From NCBI RefSeq assembly GCF_026745355.1, contig NC_079203.1:7726092-7790091 (forward strand): 64,000 nt of DNA, in the 5' to 3' direction. The first letter of the stretch is position 1; every line of letters starts with the position of its first letter. This DNA comes from Beta vulgaris subsp. vulgaris (lineage: Eukaryota; Streptophyta; Magnoliopsida; Caryophyllales; Amaranthaceae). Below the pieces are notes generated by a model. The model made no database searches. It had not been told where the DNA came from and saw nothing but the letters and a program-made list of their open reading frames with translations. The position numbers were made by a program, and so were the translations under genes. This document shows positions 23,950 through 34,816 of the stretch, piece by piece.

Positions 23950-24530
23950 CAATCAATATCATTCAGAGAACAATCAATATAACGTCAGTGTACATTAAAT
24001 GAATAACATGATGGGTATAGAGGATACTGGATAAAGTACAATCAATATCATTCAGAGAACAATCAATATGAAGACAGTGTACATTAAATAAATAACAATA
24101 TGGGAATAGAGGATACTGGACAAAGTAATGTACCAATGGACAATGAAGTGAATGACAATGTACAATAAGTAGTTGAGATGATAGGGTCAGAGAAGTGGCA
24201 AAGCAATGTACATATAGACAACAGCAGTGAACAATCACTTGAATGACAATGTACATGAAAATAAGTGGCAATATAGTGAACAATTAAAGCATTAAAACAT
24301 ACATAACAATATGGGAATAGAGGTTACTGGACAAAGTAATGTACAAGTGGACAATGAAGTGAATGACAATGTACAATAAGTAGTTGAGATGATAGGGTTA
24401 GAGAAGTGTCAAAGCAATGTACATATAGAAAATATCAGTGAACAATCACGTAAGTGACAATGTACATTAAAATAATTGGCGATATAGTGAACAATTAAAG
24501 CATCAAAACATACATGACAGTATTGATAGA
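23950..24530. repeat. Tandemly repeated intron DNA, period about 219 bp plus a shorter unit
   Basis: AACAATATGGGAATAGAGG starts a unit at about 24087 and again at about 24306, with matching order to ACATAT, CAGTGAACAATCAC and AGTGAACAATTAAAGCAT. Before it, AATCAATATCATTCAGAGAA is present twice (about 23950 and 24040). GTACAATG/TGTACATT motifs occur every few tens of bases. Confidence 0.85.
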
Positions 24531-24536
24531 GCTTAC

Positions 24537-25411
24537 CAACTCAAACTGGTCTACATGTGTAATGCCCTGTTCTCATAGGTGAGCTTTTCCACAAATTGTT
24601 CCATTCTTGTATTCTCAGTGAGTCTTGCAGTCTTCCTATCTTCCTCCGCTTGCTCAGGGGTGCTCGGGGGAGGATTTGAAGCATTGGGGAACAATAAGTG
24701 CTTACAATAAAATCGGGTCTGAATACATAACAGAAGTAAATTAAAAGAAATAGAAGAACTAAATGAAAGAGATGTACATGTGCTATAGTTGAAAAGAAAA
24801 GTCGTTGAGTTGAGCCAGCCATTCGATCCGAATTATGTTGGTTCAGGATACGTGCCCATGCATCAAGGAAGCCGTTCCAAATTTCCACGTCATCCCCCAA
24901 AGAAAGGAAGTGGGATCTGTTGAGGAATGTGTTACCATCATCGTAGAGCAAGTCCCTGAGGTTGAGCAAGAGGTAATCAATAATTAATGTACAAGTAAAT
25001 AATACCAATTTGAATAGTAGTGGTTCACACTTGATAAGGATTAGTTATATAGTAGGATTATATTAGCTAATGTACAACAAAGACAAAATACAAAGTACAT
25101 GAGTATATTTGTTAATGTACATTCATGTAGAGAGAAAGTAGGGCAAGTAGTTTTAAACACAAAGTACATGAATATATTTGTTAATGTACATTCATGTAGA
25201 GGCAAAGTAGGGCAAGTAGCTTATAACTTACTCATTATCTCCAGCAGCAAAAGCAAAGTCTGCCAAGTAGGTGTTGTCTATTTGTCGCTTTCCTCTTTTC
25301 TCTGCTATTAGGTGGGAGTACTTGACCAAATATGGAGATCGGAAAATTGCGGGTTTGATGATTGTGCGGTGTGGCTTGCTTGTAGTAATTCCGATCGATA
25401 CTTCTTCATTT
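24537..25411 (-). other. Middle exons of the Ulp1-like gene
   Basis: Exon 25411-25232 encodes EEVSIGITTSKPHRTIIKP, then IFRSPYLVKYSHLIAEKRGK, and ends before GTAAG. Exon 24955 to about 24780 encodes DLLYDDGNTFLNRSHFLSLG with a DAWARILN segment, the conserved part upstream of the protease core in element-borne Ulp1 proteins. Exon 24718-24537 is Pro/Glu-rich and ends DQFEL before GTAAGC, joining the catalytic exon. A frameshift is needed near 24555 (a TAG otherwise interrupts). Confidence 0.7.
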
Positions 25412-25419
25412 CTAGATTA

Positions 25420-26735
25420 TGCATTTTTAAACAGTAAAATGTAAACTTGGAAGTTATTAGGTACTGCACAGTAGATAAAGAGGAAGATGAGTTACCGGGG
25501 TGGGGGGATTGATCTTCTGACCCTGATTCGTCATCTCTTCCAAAAGAAACAGACGTAGTACAAGTTAGGATGTGGCAAGGAAAAACTTCTGATTTGGCAA
25601 GGAAAAATGATAATAAATGCATACCTCATTGAACTACTTAGAAGCTAGTCAGCTGTATAATCCTCCATTTGCATTAGATCACCATACATAACACTATGGG
25701 TTTTAAAATTAGCAATGAACAAAAGAACCCATACTAAAACATTAAGCATTGTACAATGATCAACCCAATGTACAACACTATGTGATCATTGATCATGTGC
25801 ACCCTATTGAGCAATCATATGAGCTAACTAAGATGGTTACATATAACTGATCACAATGATCATTAGAAAGCAACACAGTGTACAATAATAAGAGTACAAT
25901 GATCAAAGAAGAACAGTTGCATTGAGCATAGGGAGGTTAGTGGAGTAGAATGAACATTCAGGGGAGTAGAATGAACAACCACAATAAACCAATGAACATA
26001 CAGGGGAGTAGAATGTACAACACTAAATTAACATTAGATTAGCTGGACAAGATAATAGATCACAATGATCATCAGAAACCAACACAATGAACAATAATTA
26101 GGGTACATTGATCAAGTAAGAACAGGTGCATTGATCAATTGCACATTATTGAGCAATCACAATACACCAATGAACATAAAGGGGAGTAACTAACACATTC
26201 AATAACCGAAGTAAACTACTGAACATCATGGAGTGTTTAATGTACAACACAAGATTATCATCATCTGAGCTAAAGCACAATGATCATGTTACTGATCACA
26301 ATGATCATTAGTAAGCAACACAGGGTACAATAAGTAGAGTACATTAATCAAACAAGAACAATTGAATTGAGCATAGGCAGGTTAGTGTAGTAGAATGAAC
26401 ATACAGGGGAGTAGAATGAACAACCACAACAAACCAATGATCATATAGGGGAGTAGAATGTACAATACCAAACAAGACATCAAATGAACTAGATACCTTT
26501 CATTTGATTGGATGTGAGGTTGTTGTGTAAAGACATCTACTTCAGCGTTGAAACTGGGGTAAATCCAATCATAAATATATTAAAAATCATTGGCATATGT
26601 CTACTAAGAAAACACTCACACAAAGGAAATATCCAGGGAACAAAAGTAACTAGTTCGTGTTAGTTAATTAGTGAAAATACTGGGGCAATGAGCCAAGAGT
26701 ACAGTATGAAAGTTAGTCCACATAGGGATTACCCC
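25420..26735. other. Intron region rich in TGATCA/GTACAATG motifs
   Basis: Repeated phrases AGGGGAGTAGAATG, CACAATGATCAT and GTACAATAA occur from about 25750 to 26480. A short acidic/Ser-rich exon (GRDDESGSEDQSPHPG) ends before GTAACTC at about 25499. Nothing else coding was recognised. Confidence 0.55.
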
Positions 26736-27230
26736 TTAGGCGGATCAGTGTTAGGCTTGTTGGACTGGAAGATTTTATCAACATGGAGGTCCTCGTGATC
26801 TTTGAAAAAATCACCCAGCGACAGAGATGGGGAAAATGAGGAAGATGGTTGATCTTGTCGTTGTGGAGGCCTGCCCATGCTTAACTCCAAGTCCAGGCTG
26901 AAAGTTGGGGCATCAAATCCACCTGGTGCTTCATGCGGTTTGAGATGTGATTGAACAGCCTGGTCCAACATTTCCCAAAGCTCCGAGGAGTGGAAAAATG
27001 CGGCGTCTTGACTCAGAATGAGGGGTTGCCTTGATCAGGGAGAGGGTTAGGAGTAGGATTGATTGAAGGTTGCGCGGCATTTTCATACCGAGTCCAAATG
27101 GCCTGAATAATGGATGAGGAAAAGCTGCTAACCATGGGATCTAGATTGAGATGCGGGCCTTGGTTCAGTAAGGCCGTCAACTCAATGAGATTAGCTGTGA
27201 ACTTGGAACAAAGATTGATGAAGTTTGATT
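26736..27230 (-). other. Ulp1-like gene exon with SLDLE...GDFFKDH segment
   Basis: The minus-strand open region contains IIQAIWTRYENAAQPSINP, then after a frameshift near 27030 SSELWEMLDQAVQSHLKPHE and APTFSLDLELSMG, GDFFKDHEDLHVDKIF, ending before GTAATCC. It is probably a linker between the N-terminal domain and the protease. Confidence 0.55.
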
Positions 27231-27321
27231 TTCAAGATTGAAAAATAAAAAAAATTGTTAGAATACTGTATATGTGTGATAAATATGTAACATATAGATT
27301 TATTTAAAAGAAAGGGGTCAC

Positions 27322-28440
27322 CTCAAGGTCATTGAGTGGTTGTTGTTGTTGTTGAGGATGTTGCTGGTGCTGTTGCTGTAAGAAATCCCAATATACAATC
27401 TGTAAGTACTCAATGTACAAAGAGTAACTAACCAATGTACAACACCACAACGGACAATGTACAACCAGAAATTATGTACAAGAAGGTGGTGTACATTGTT
27501 TAAAGCAGGAATTATATGTGTATAAAAAATAATTTGTACAACCAGAAGCACTTAGCTGTTGTTGCTGATTTTGTTGTTGTTGATCTTGTTATTGTTGTTG
27601 GAGTTGTTGTTGTTGCTGAAACAAACAAGTAAATGACTGTAAGCCCAATGTACATAGGCAATTAAGATGAGTCATTGTACATCCTGATAAACCGTGTGTA
27701 CATTAAAGCAATAACAATGTACAACAAGATGATGTGCAATGTATAATGTACAAAACGATAAAACTGGTGTACATTAAGACAATTACAATGTACAGCACAA
27801 CGGTCTACTTTGTACACCAGTATATATATTTAATATGTACAAGAAGGTGGTGTACATTGTTCAAAGCAGAAATTATATGTGTATACAAATATTGTGTATA
27901 AAAAATAAATTGTACAACCAGAAGGAATTACCTGTTGTTGCTGATTTTGTTGTTGTTGATGTCGTTATTGTTGTTAGAGTTGTTGCTGTTGCTGAAACAA
28001 ACAAGTAAGTGACTGTAAGTCCAATGTACATAGACATATTAGATGAGAGATTGTAGATCCTGATAAACCGTGTGTACAATAGAGCAATAACAATGTACAA
28101 CAAGATGATGTGCAATGTATAATCTATAATGAACAACACAATAAAATTGGTGTACATTAAGACAATTACAATGTACACCACAACGGTCTACTGTGTACAC
28201 CAGTATATATATTTAATGTGTACAAGCAGGAGGCATTACCTGTTGTTGTTGATCTTCTTGGTGTTGTTGGGGTTGTTGGTCTTGTAAATTTTGCTGCTGA
28301 AGTAGAGTATTGTTAGGACAATGTACATTATACATGGCAAAACAACACATTATGAATATATGTTAGAGAAGGTGGATTACTTATTGTTGTTGTTGTTCAT
28401 CTTGTTGCCCGTGCATGGGAGCAGGGATCCTTGGGAGAAC
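27322..28440 (-). repeat. Array of duplicated Gln-rich exons
   Basis: Short CAA/CAG-rich exons lie at 27375-27322, about 27617-27555, 27993-27933, 28302-28241 and 28440-28383, each between CAG-type acceptors and, where intact, GTAAT-type donors. They are separated by similar introns. The exon-plus-intron unit from 27541 repeats at 27916 (375-bp period) and partly at about 28226. Copies at 27555 and 27933 contain in-frame TAA codons, and the 27555 copy has lost its GT donor (reads CTAAGT). So the array holds both apparently usable and dead exon copies of the protease gene's Gln-rich segment. Confidence 0.75.
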
Positions 28441-28559
28441 AGTCCCCATCCCAACTCCGGACTTGAATTCCCAAGAAATCCTGCTCTTGATAATTTCCCG
28501 TTTCCATATAGAGAGTAGCGGGAATTGACGGGGAGGCTTGTGTTGTTCCTTCTGTAGAT

Positions 28560-29191
28560 GATCAAAATAGCAGACCTAGCAAATAGTAGAGCAAATAGCA
28601 AATAGCGAATTAACATGACAATCTTAGGGTAATGTACATTAAGTCATTCACATTTAGAAACAGATGGTTCACAGTAATGTACAACTCAGAGAAGACATCA
28701 CAATCAATAAAAACCAATGTACACTACTGTAGTAGCACAACAACAGGAGAGAAGAGCACATGACTTACAACATTCGACATTAATAATGTACATTTGTACA
28801 ACGCAAGTGAACAATCAGTTAAGTAATAATGTACATTTAGTCATCCACATTTAGAACTCATGGTTCACAAAAATGGACAACTGGACTAAAATAGTGAACA
28901 AACTATACAATACAAGAAGAGATAAGACAATGGCATATTATGAGAAGCAATGGACATATGGACAGTATCGATATAATTTTAGTGGCAATGTACAACGAGA
29001 TAAGGCAAGTGAACAATCAGTTAAGTAACAATGTACATAAGAAACTCATGTTTCACAATAATGTACAACTGGACTAAAATAGTGAACAATCAATACAATA
29101 CCAATGTACAGTACTGTAGTAACATCACAAAAAGAGAGCAGACAATGGCATATGGACAATATCAATGTAATATTAGGTGGCATATGTGTAC
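28560..29191. other. Intron with dense TGTACA motifs
   Basis: AATGTACATT, GTACAACT and GAACAATCA phrases recur every 20-50 bases. A partial internal duplication is visible (AGTGAACAATCAGTTAAGTA at about 28810 and 29005). No coding sequence was recognised. Confidence 0.7.
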
Positions 29192-29888
29192 CTGTAAGGA
29201 AGGCAGAGGACCAGCAAAGAATCTAGTGGTATCCTCTTGCCAAGCACGAGCTGAATGAAGCAATGATTCAGTGGTGTACTTGCACCAGTTGTAGTTGGGG
29301 ATGTTGTTGATGTCAATGGTAGCTGACAAGAAGTTTGTGAGAGGCTGGGGGTTTAGGGTCGATTTAATGCAGCAGTTAACGGCCACCACTAGGAAGGTCC
29401 TCTTCCAGTTGTCCGTAACTGGCACTGTGGCATCAGCAAGCTGCGTCGCCATCGTAGAAATGTATGGTGAACCCCTCTGGACGCTAACATATGCCCTCCA
29501 GTCCTCGATCATACTCCTAAAGTCAGCATCATTCTCCTGCAATTCCTTGGTCTCATCAACGACCAAGCCTCCTAGTGGAATCCCATACACCAAGTGGACA
29601 TCGATTTCCCTGATATCGATTTCCCTGCCTCGGCGTAGCAAGAGGGAGCCACTACCCACACAATATCGGCTTACGAGCCTAGCACAGAAGATGGGGTCAT
29701 TCCTTGGCATGTCTAACTCAAGTAGACCATCGAAGCCCATATCAATGATTGCTTGCTTCTTCTCAGGTTGATCAGCAATAGCAGCGATGGAGGCTGGGAA
29801 TGGCGTAGTACTATGCATGACCTTGACACAGGGCTTAATAGGTTTTTTTGTCTTTTTTGGTGGGGGCTTCACATCAGGAGGTGAATCA
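29192..29888 (-). other. Conserved N-terminal domain exon of the Ulp1-like protein
   Basis: A 697-nt open exon from acceptor TTGTAG to donor GTACAC. It encodes a Pro/Lys-rich start, then MGFDGLLELDMPRNDPIFCA, DIREIDVHLVYGIPLGGLVV and a DNWKRTFLVVAVNCCIKST segment. The pattern GF-GLL...DVH-VLG-P-GG is typical of the domain that precedes Ulp1 proteases in plant transposons. No stop or frameshift was seen, so this exon is better preserved than the others. Confidence 0.78.
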
Positions 29889-29899
29889 CTACAATGTAC

Positions 29900-30415
29900 A
29901 TGTAAAGAAAGTGCAATGTTCATTTTAGCCAATTACAATGTACACAGAACATAATCAGTCTGACTAGAAAAATACATAATGTACAAACAAGGCATAGCAA
30001 AAGTGTACATTCAATTACACAAAAAGTACATTCAGAAAAATACTGTACATGTACATCCAATAGAATAATAGTGTACATGCTTGACATAATGTACAAACAA
30101 GGCATAGCAAAAGTGTAGATTTAACCAAACATAAGTGTACAATCATCAAATTAACAGTGTACATGGAATTAAATAGTTAGTTATGTACATTCAGGATCAA
30201 ACAATTAATAGATGCAGAAGGAATGTAGATGCAGGCCCACATAATTTGGACATCAGGGTACAAACAATAATGTACATGAAGAAATAAGCCGAGTGTACAT
30301 GCAATTGTTCATTAACATACATTCAATAAAAGTAGAGTATACATACAATTAAAGGAAAATAATGTACATGACTGGATAAATAATGTACAAACACGTATAT
30401 TTAATTGTACATTCA
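29900..30415. other. Intron with dense TGTACAT motifs
   Basis: About 500 bp in which AATGTACAAACA, AGTGTACAT and ATGTACATG are the dominant words. The phrase ACATAATGTACAAACAAGGC is present twice (about 29975 and 30085), a local duplication. Confidence 0.7.
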
Positions 30416-30417
30416 CT

Positions 30418-30770
30418 CTACCTGGACTTAGCAGCCTTCTTTTCTTTGGGAGGTGAACTCTCAATTGTAGTTTTGTCCATGCCCTTGCCAATTTTGATTT
30501 TCAGGGCCTGCTCTGGGGCTTTCCTCTTCCCAGGCTTTGTGGTATCTGCTTCAAGTGGGGCCTTGCCCTTGGCAGTCTTGGAAGTTGTGGCAACCTTGGA
30601 AGTTGTAATTTTTCTTCTCTTACTGGGGTGGGTGCTGTAAGATGCAGGTGCAAATTTAGTTAGGTGTAAACATGAACATAAAAGAAGTAAGTGTATTGTA
30701 CAGAGAACATACGCTTGGGCACTTTTCCTTGCCCTGGCCCTCAACACACCAATTGGAACCCGGCATGTCA
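30418..30770 (-). other. Basic, NLS-like exons of the Ulp1-like gene
   Basis: The two exons carry AKGKAPLEADTTKPGKRKAP, the stretch HPSKRRKITTSK, and CRVPIGVLRARARKSAQA upstream. The Lys/Arg clusters suggest nuclear targeting. They are bounded by GTAGAG (3' of 30420) and GTATGT (30712) donors. Confidence 0.6.
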
Positions 30771-31040
30771 ATATGCAATGTACATTAGGGTAAAAGAAAT
30801 GAACATGTATACAGTATAAGTGAACATAAAAGGTTTAGATTGCACATGAAGTATATATAATATAACATATTTCTTACTCTTCATCATCGTCTGTTTCATC
30901 CTCTACAGGTATTTTTTCAGGATTGGGAGGCGTTGGGGTTGGTTGTGAAATTGGACTGTTAGTGAGAGAGTCTCAAAGTTATTAAATTTCTATGAGATGA
31001 AAAATAAGGCAATGTGCAGGAGCAGGGTAGAACAACTTAC

Positions 31041-31238
31041 ATCTCGGTATTTGTTGGAATAGGTTCAGAGTCAGTAGTAGGGGGCCTAACATTGTACAAC
31101 AAATATAACACAATGAAAATCTATGTAATTAACAATGTACAACAAAGATTCCACAATGTACACTGAATATAATATTAATGTACAAGTACTTACATCTCAG
31201 GATTATTTGGAATTTCTTCAGTTTCAGGTATTGGGGGC
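31041..31238 (-). repeat. Duplicated 45-nt exons of the Ulp1-like gene
   Basis: Two exons of exactly 45 nt (31085-31041 and 31238-31194), each starting GCCCCC after TTAG/CTAG and ending GAGAT before GTAAGT, encode PPTTDSEPIPTNTE and PPIPETEEIPNNPE. A third partial copy starts near 31404. Each is embedded in TGTACA-rich intron, so exon plus intron was duplicated. The 45-nt length keeps frame. Confidence 0.72.
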
Positions 31239-31461
31239 CTAGCAGTTTACAAGAAAGTTACAACAGTGAACATATACGCTTATACAAATGTACAATGAAC
31301 ATTAAAAAAACAAATAGTGTACAATAAAGGTTCAGTAATGTACAACATGACAGAGGCACTGTACAATAAAGGCAATGTACATTAGCAGTGTAGTGCATCT
31401 TACATCTCAGTATTTGTTTGAATAGGTTCATGCTCATTGTACAAGTGTGGGAATAATTGTA

Positions 31462-31593
31462 TGTTAACCTGTTGTAGGTTACCCTGGCATTCAATATATA
31501 TAGTGTTTATAATACAGACCTATGACTATGGAAGTACCCTTCTACCCTTTACAATATAATATTATCCCTTTACATATAATATTATCCAATACA
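31462..31593 (-). repeat. Copia 3' LTR, 132 bp
   Basis: Bounded by TG...CA (plus strand TGTTAACC ... CCAATACA), directly next to a polypurine tract on the element strand. It contains ATAATATTATA twice. It is unusually short for a copia LTR. The partner LTR is not in the window, so the ends rest on TG/CA, PPT and position. Confidence 0.7.
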
Positions 31594-31607
31594 CCCCCTC
31601 AATCTTT
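31594..31607 (-). other. Copia polypurine tract
   Basis: On the element strand AAAGATTGAGGGGG immediately precedes the LTR start, the usual plus-strand primer position. Confidence 0.7.
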
Positions 31608-31689
31608 ACAGGGTGAAACAACTGATAGATTGGTACGATGTTTAGTAAACAAGTCAGTAGATAGGCCTTTAGTAAGATGTCTGCAACCT

Positions 31690-32649
31690 GAGACTGTGTC
31701 GAAACATGTCGAACAATAAGACCTCCCTTGGCAACCATTTCTCGAACAAAGTGATAGTCACATCGATATGTTTGCTACAATCATGATGAACTGGATTAGC
31801 AGTGAGATAAGTAGCAGAGACATTGTCGCAATAGACAATCACAGGACGACGGAGAAAATGGCCAATGTCAGCAAGAAGTTGCTTGAGCCAAATAGTTTAT
31901 GCAGCTGTGTAGGCAACAACCCTGTATTCAGCTTCAGTGGAGGATTTGGAGACGGTAGGTTGCTTTTTAGAACGCCAGGAAATAAGATTCTTCCCAAGAA
32001 AAACAGCATAACCAGTAGTAGAACGTCGTGTGTCAGGACATCCTGCCCAATCTGCATCAGAATAGGCAATAACAACAGTAGGAGAACTGCTGGTATATAA
32101 ATAAAGTCCATAATCCAGAGTGCCCTGCAGATATCTGAAAATTCTTTTCACAACATGAAAGTGAGTAGTACAAGGAGCATGCATAAACTGGGACACCATA
32201 TTAACAGCATAAGCAATATCAGGACGAGTCATAGTTAAGTACTGCAATGCACCAACTAACCATACTACGATAATCTGTGGGATCAGCAAGAAGTTCTCCA
32301 TCAAGCAGAGACAATGTTACTCTAGAGACAATAGGAGTGGTAACTGGTTTAACAGTATGCAGATGGAATTTACGAAGTAAATCAGAACCATACTTATGTT
32401 GGGATAAAGATAAACCAGAGGGAGTACGCACAACCTGTACACCTAAGAAATAATGAAGATCCCCTAAATCCTTCATAGCAAATTGAGAAGAAAGAACAGA
32501 ATGAATTTGGCAACAAGAGGAGGACTACTACCAGTAAGGACAATGTCATCTACATATAAGAGCAGAATAATGAGATGACCACGAAATTTGAGAGTGAACA
32601 TAGAAGTGTCACAACTGCTGCACTTGAAACCAATAGATAAAAGAAAGTT
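31690..32649 (-). pseudogene. Copia pol fragment: end of RT and RNase H
   Basis: From 32649 down the frame encodes FLLSIGFKCSSCDTSMF and LLYVDDIVLTG, the RT catalytic YVDD motif, then MKDLGDLHYFLGVQV. RNase H follows with [29 protein letters not shown] and [10 protein letters not shown]. Frameshifts are present near 32510 and in the phrase after DYRSMV (near 32265), and a TAA follows the TEAEYR region at about 31896, so no functional enzyme can be made. Confidence 0.9.
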
Positions 32650-33289
32650 CACTAGTGGAAAAAAGCTGAATTGCTCCGGTTGAAAACCCCTCAAATGCTC
32701 CGTATTTGACACGTAGCAAACGTCATACGAGCATTTAAACATTTTACAAATGCTCCGGTTGATAACCGGAGCATTTTTTTCCTCAAATGCTCCGGTTGTG
32801 ACAAAAACCGGAGCATTTGAGCTTTTTTGGAGGAGTAAAATACCACAAATGCTCCGGTTTTTAAATGGTAGAAAAAAATTTGACCTACTGCCAACATGGA
32901 AGCATGCATGCAGCTAACATCTTATACTATTACACTAACGCAGCAGAGCAACAGTACACAAAGATATATGAAGTATTTGTAAATAGATAATTGAATGCAT
33001 AATAACTTCAAAGTAATATATTAAAGGTATGTGATCCAATTATAGAGCCTCAAGTAGATAGTGAAAGAACAAATAAAGTGTAAAATCAAACTCCTGGTAA
33101 AGAATACACAAATCAATCCTTCACAAGAATGTTCAGTTCCAGAATTCCAGTCAAGGCTTACAGTACAAGGTAGAGCGATGAAGGGTGAATACTATAGTGC
33201 TAAATTACATAATCGAGAGATGACAAAAGCAACTACAATACAAATAGAGGTTTCACAGAATATGAACTGATGAAAATCAATTATCTCAT

Positions 33290-34816
33290 GAGAGAAGAGC
33301 ATACAGGTTAGAGTACATAAACATCTGGTCAACACCAATCTTTGAGCACATCTCAAGTGAGTGCTGAGTACCTTCACAGACGTCTGAAGCTGTTTCACGC
33401 ATATGAGGTGCTTGATCAGGTAATGACTTCTGTGATCCAACAGACAATTGTTCATTGACACGAAACTAGACATGTAGTTGTGGGGATGTATGAATGAAAA
33501 GGAGCACTTTTACGGCATACCTCTTTCATGACGTAGAGTAGACTCAGCAGCTTGCTCCAGAATATTGTTAGCATCACAACTAATAAAGAATGACATGTTT
33601 CATTTAGCACTTGATGATTGTTCAACAGCTATAATGAAACGCTCTGCCACCTACAGGCAAACTAAAATAAGCACTTTAAACACTTGCTCGCTTGAAAATG
33701 TCATTAATTAAGAGTCATGTACTTTTTATTTGTTGGGAAAACATGAAACAGGCTACCTTTTCAAAAGCATGAAGCAAAACTAGGCAGAAAGAAAGAAGAA
33801 GATCGATAGAGAGTAAAAGCTGTGCTTGGTATTATACCAATGAAAATGGGGCATGATCTTGGTACCCCACTATACAGAAAAATGAAAGATGCATTAGGAA
33901 AAGATGTTAGTTAGGTTAGAAGGCAACTGATATTATGAGAATACTTGTGAAAATATAAAAACACTAGTTCCTGATTTCGCACCGAAACTTTACGAAATTC
34001 CTCAAGATTGGTAGCAAGAGTCTCCCACTTTAGATTGGTTTCTTGCAGATCTAGACAATATTTGCCCTTCTGCTTTTGTTTCAAATTAACATAATTGAGG
34101 GCTTGAATTACTATAGATCTCTGCTCCTTTCCCTACATTTGAAAATAACAACTATATATACTGTTTTAGGATGTTTCAAAAACATTATTATCTTTCTTAG
34201 AATGAATATGGCATATTATTGAAAGTCTAAAATACCGCTGTTTAGATTAAGCGATAGGAAGAGTATAAAACTAGTGCAACTATCTATAAAAGGCTTTTTA
34301 GTGAAATAGTATTATATCCTTTATACTAGAAATTAAGACAGCATAACAATTACTTTGCGGCTGAAGGTTATATATTTTTTCAATAATAATAGAAGATGAA
34401 AATTGGCAGTTACATGAAGGAAATGTAGGAAATCATACTAACTCATTTTCAACAACGTGGGCTACAATTCATCTAATATCTAATTATCTATAAAGTATAA
34501 TGTCCCAAATTGTTGCGATCCCCCGTTTAATTTTTTTACTCACGACTCAATCCTTTCAATAAAATTCATAAGGAAAATGCCTTTTCCTTGTGAAGATATT
34601 ATTTAGCAGGAGGACGAACAAGGAAAGGGAAAAGGAAAATAGCAAGAAATTATCATGGAAATGAAAAGTGAGAATACAGGAGAGCATATATAGGTTATTG
34701 CTTACTAAAGTAATGAATTCCTCAATTTCACTTGCCCGGATGAAGCAGTAACAATGAATCCAAGGCAGAAGTCCCTCCCAAAATTTGCAGCGGATAAGAA
34801 GATTTAACGCATCTGA
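33290..34816 (-). pseudogene. Captured fragments of an unidentified gene (3' part) in CACTA-2
   Basis: Exon-like open pieces on the minus strand: about 34816-34696 ([32 protein letters not shown]), 34137-34000 (QALNYVNLKQKQKGKY, ETNLKWETLATNLEEFRK, likely coiled coil), about 33650-33540, and 33460-33300 (SVGSQKSLPDQAPHM, HSLEMCSKIGVDQMFMYSN). Spacing and splice-like borders suggest consecutive exons of one captured gene. I do not recognise the protein. Confidence 0.4.

Larger units (their letters stand above)
16535..31440 (-). pseudogene. Ulp1-like C48 cysteine protease of the Mutator-like element, multi-exon, broken
   Basis: Exons recognised in transcription order: duplicated 45-nt exons (31238-31194, 31085-31041); an acidic exon near 30960-30880; lysine-rich exons (30770-30713 and about 30642-30420); a conserved domain exon (29888-29192); a Gln-rich exon series (28440-27322); an exon at about 27230-26736; exons at 25411-25232, 24955 to about 24780, 24718-24537, 23931-23788 and 23715-23518; and the last exon 16663-16535 (stop TAG). 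The catalytic region carries the C48 triad context: His in DHFY, Asp in DILDN, Cys in YDCGIF. Family members cleave SUMO-type modifiers, and the element-borne versions have no settled role. Frameshifts are seen near 27030 and 24560, and in-frame TAA codons in two Gln-rich exons. The last intron holds CACTA-1, and the 5' end is cut by the copia insertion at 31462. Confidence 0.8.
11181..31461. mobile_element. Large two-gene Mutator-like element (FAR1 transposase + Ulp1 protease), right end displaced
   Basis: A FAR1/FRS-type transposase gene (+) and an Ulp1-type C48 protease gene (-) converge here, both with introns full of TGTACATT-like motifs. This shared intron texture argues that they belong to one element. 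Plant Mutator-like elements that carry a transposase plus an Ulp1-like protease are an established class. The left boundary is only placed by where the neighbouring TIR element ends; a real terminal repeat could not be verified, because the other end lies beyond the nested copia and Athila insertions and outside the window. CACTA-1 and copia insertions interrupt it. Confidence 0.7.

Noticed and set aside
22860..31460. Regularly spaced repeats reminiscent of a CRISPR array
   Set aside because: Plant DNA with spliced genes; spacers are not uniform and the repeats are short words inside introns.
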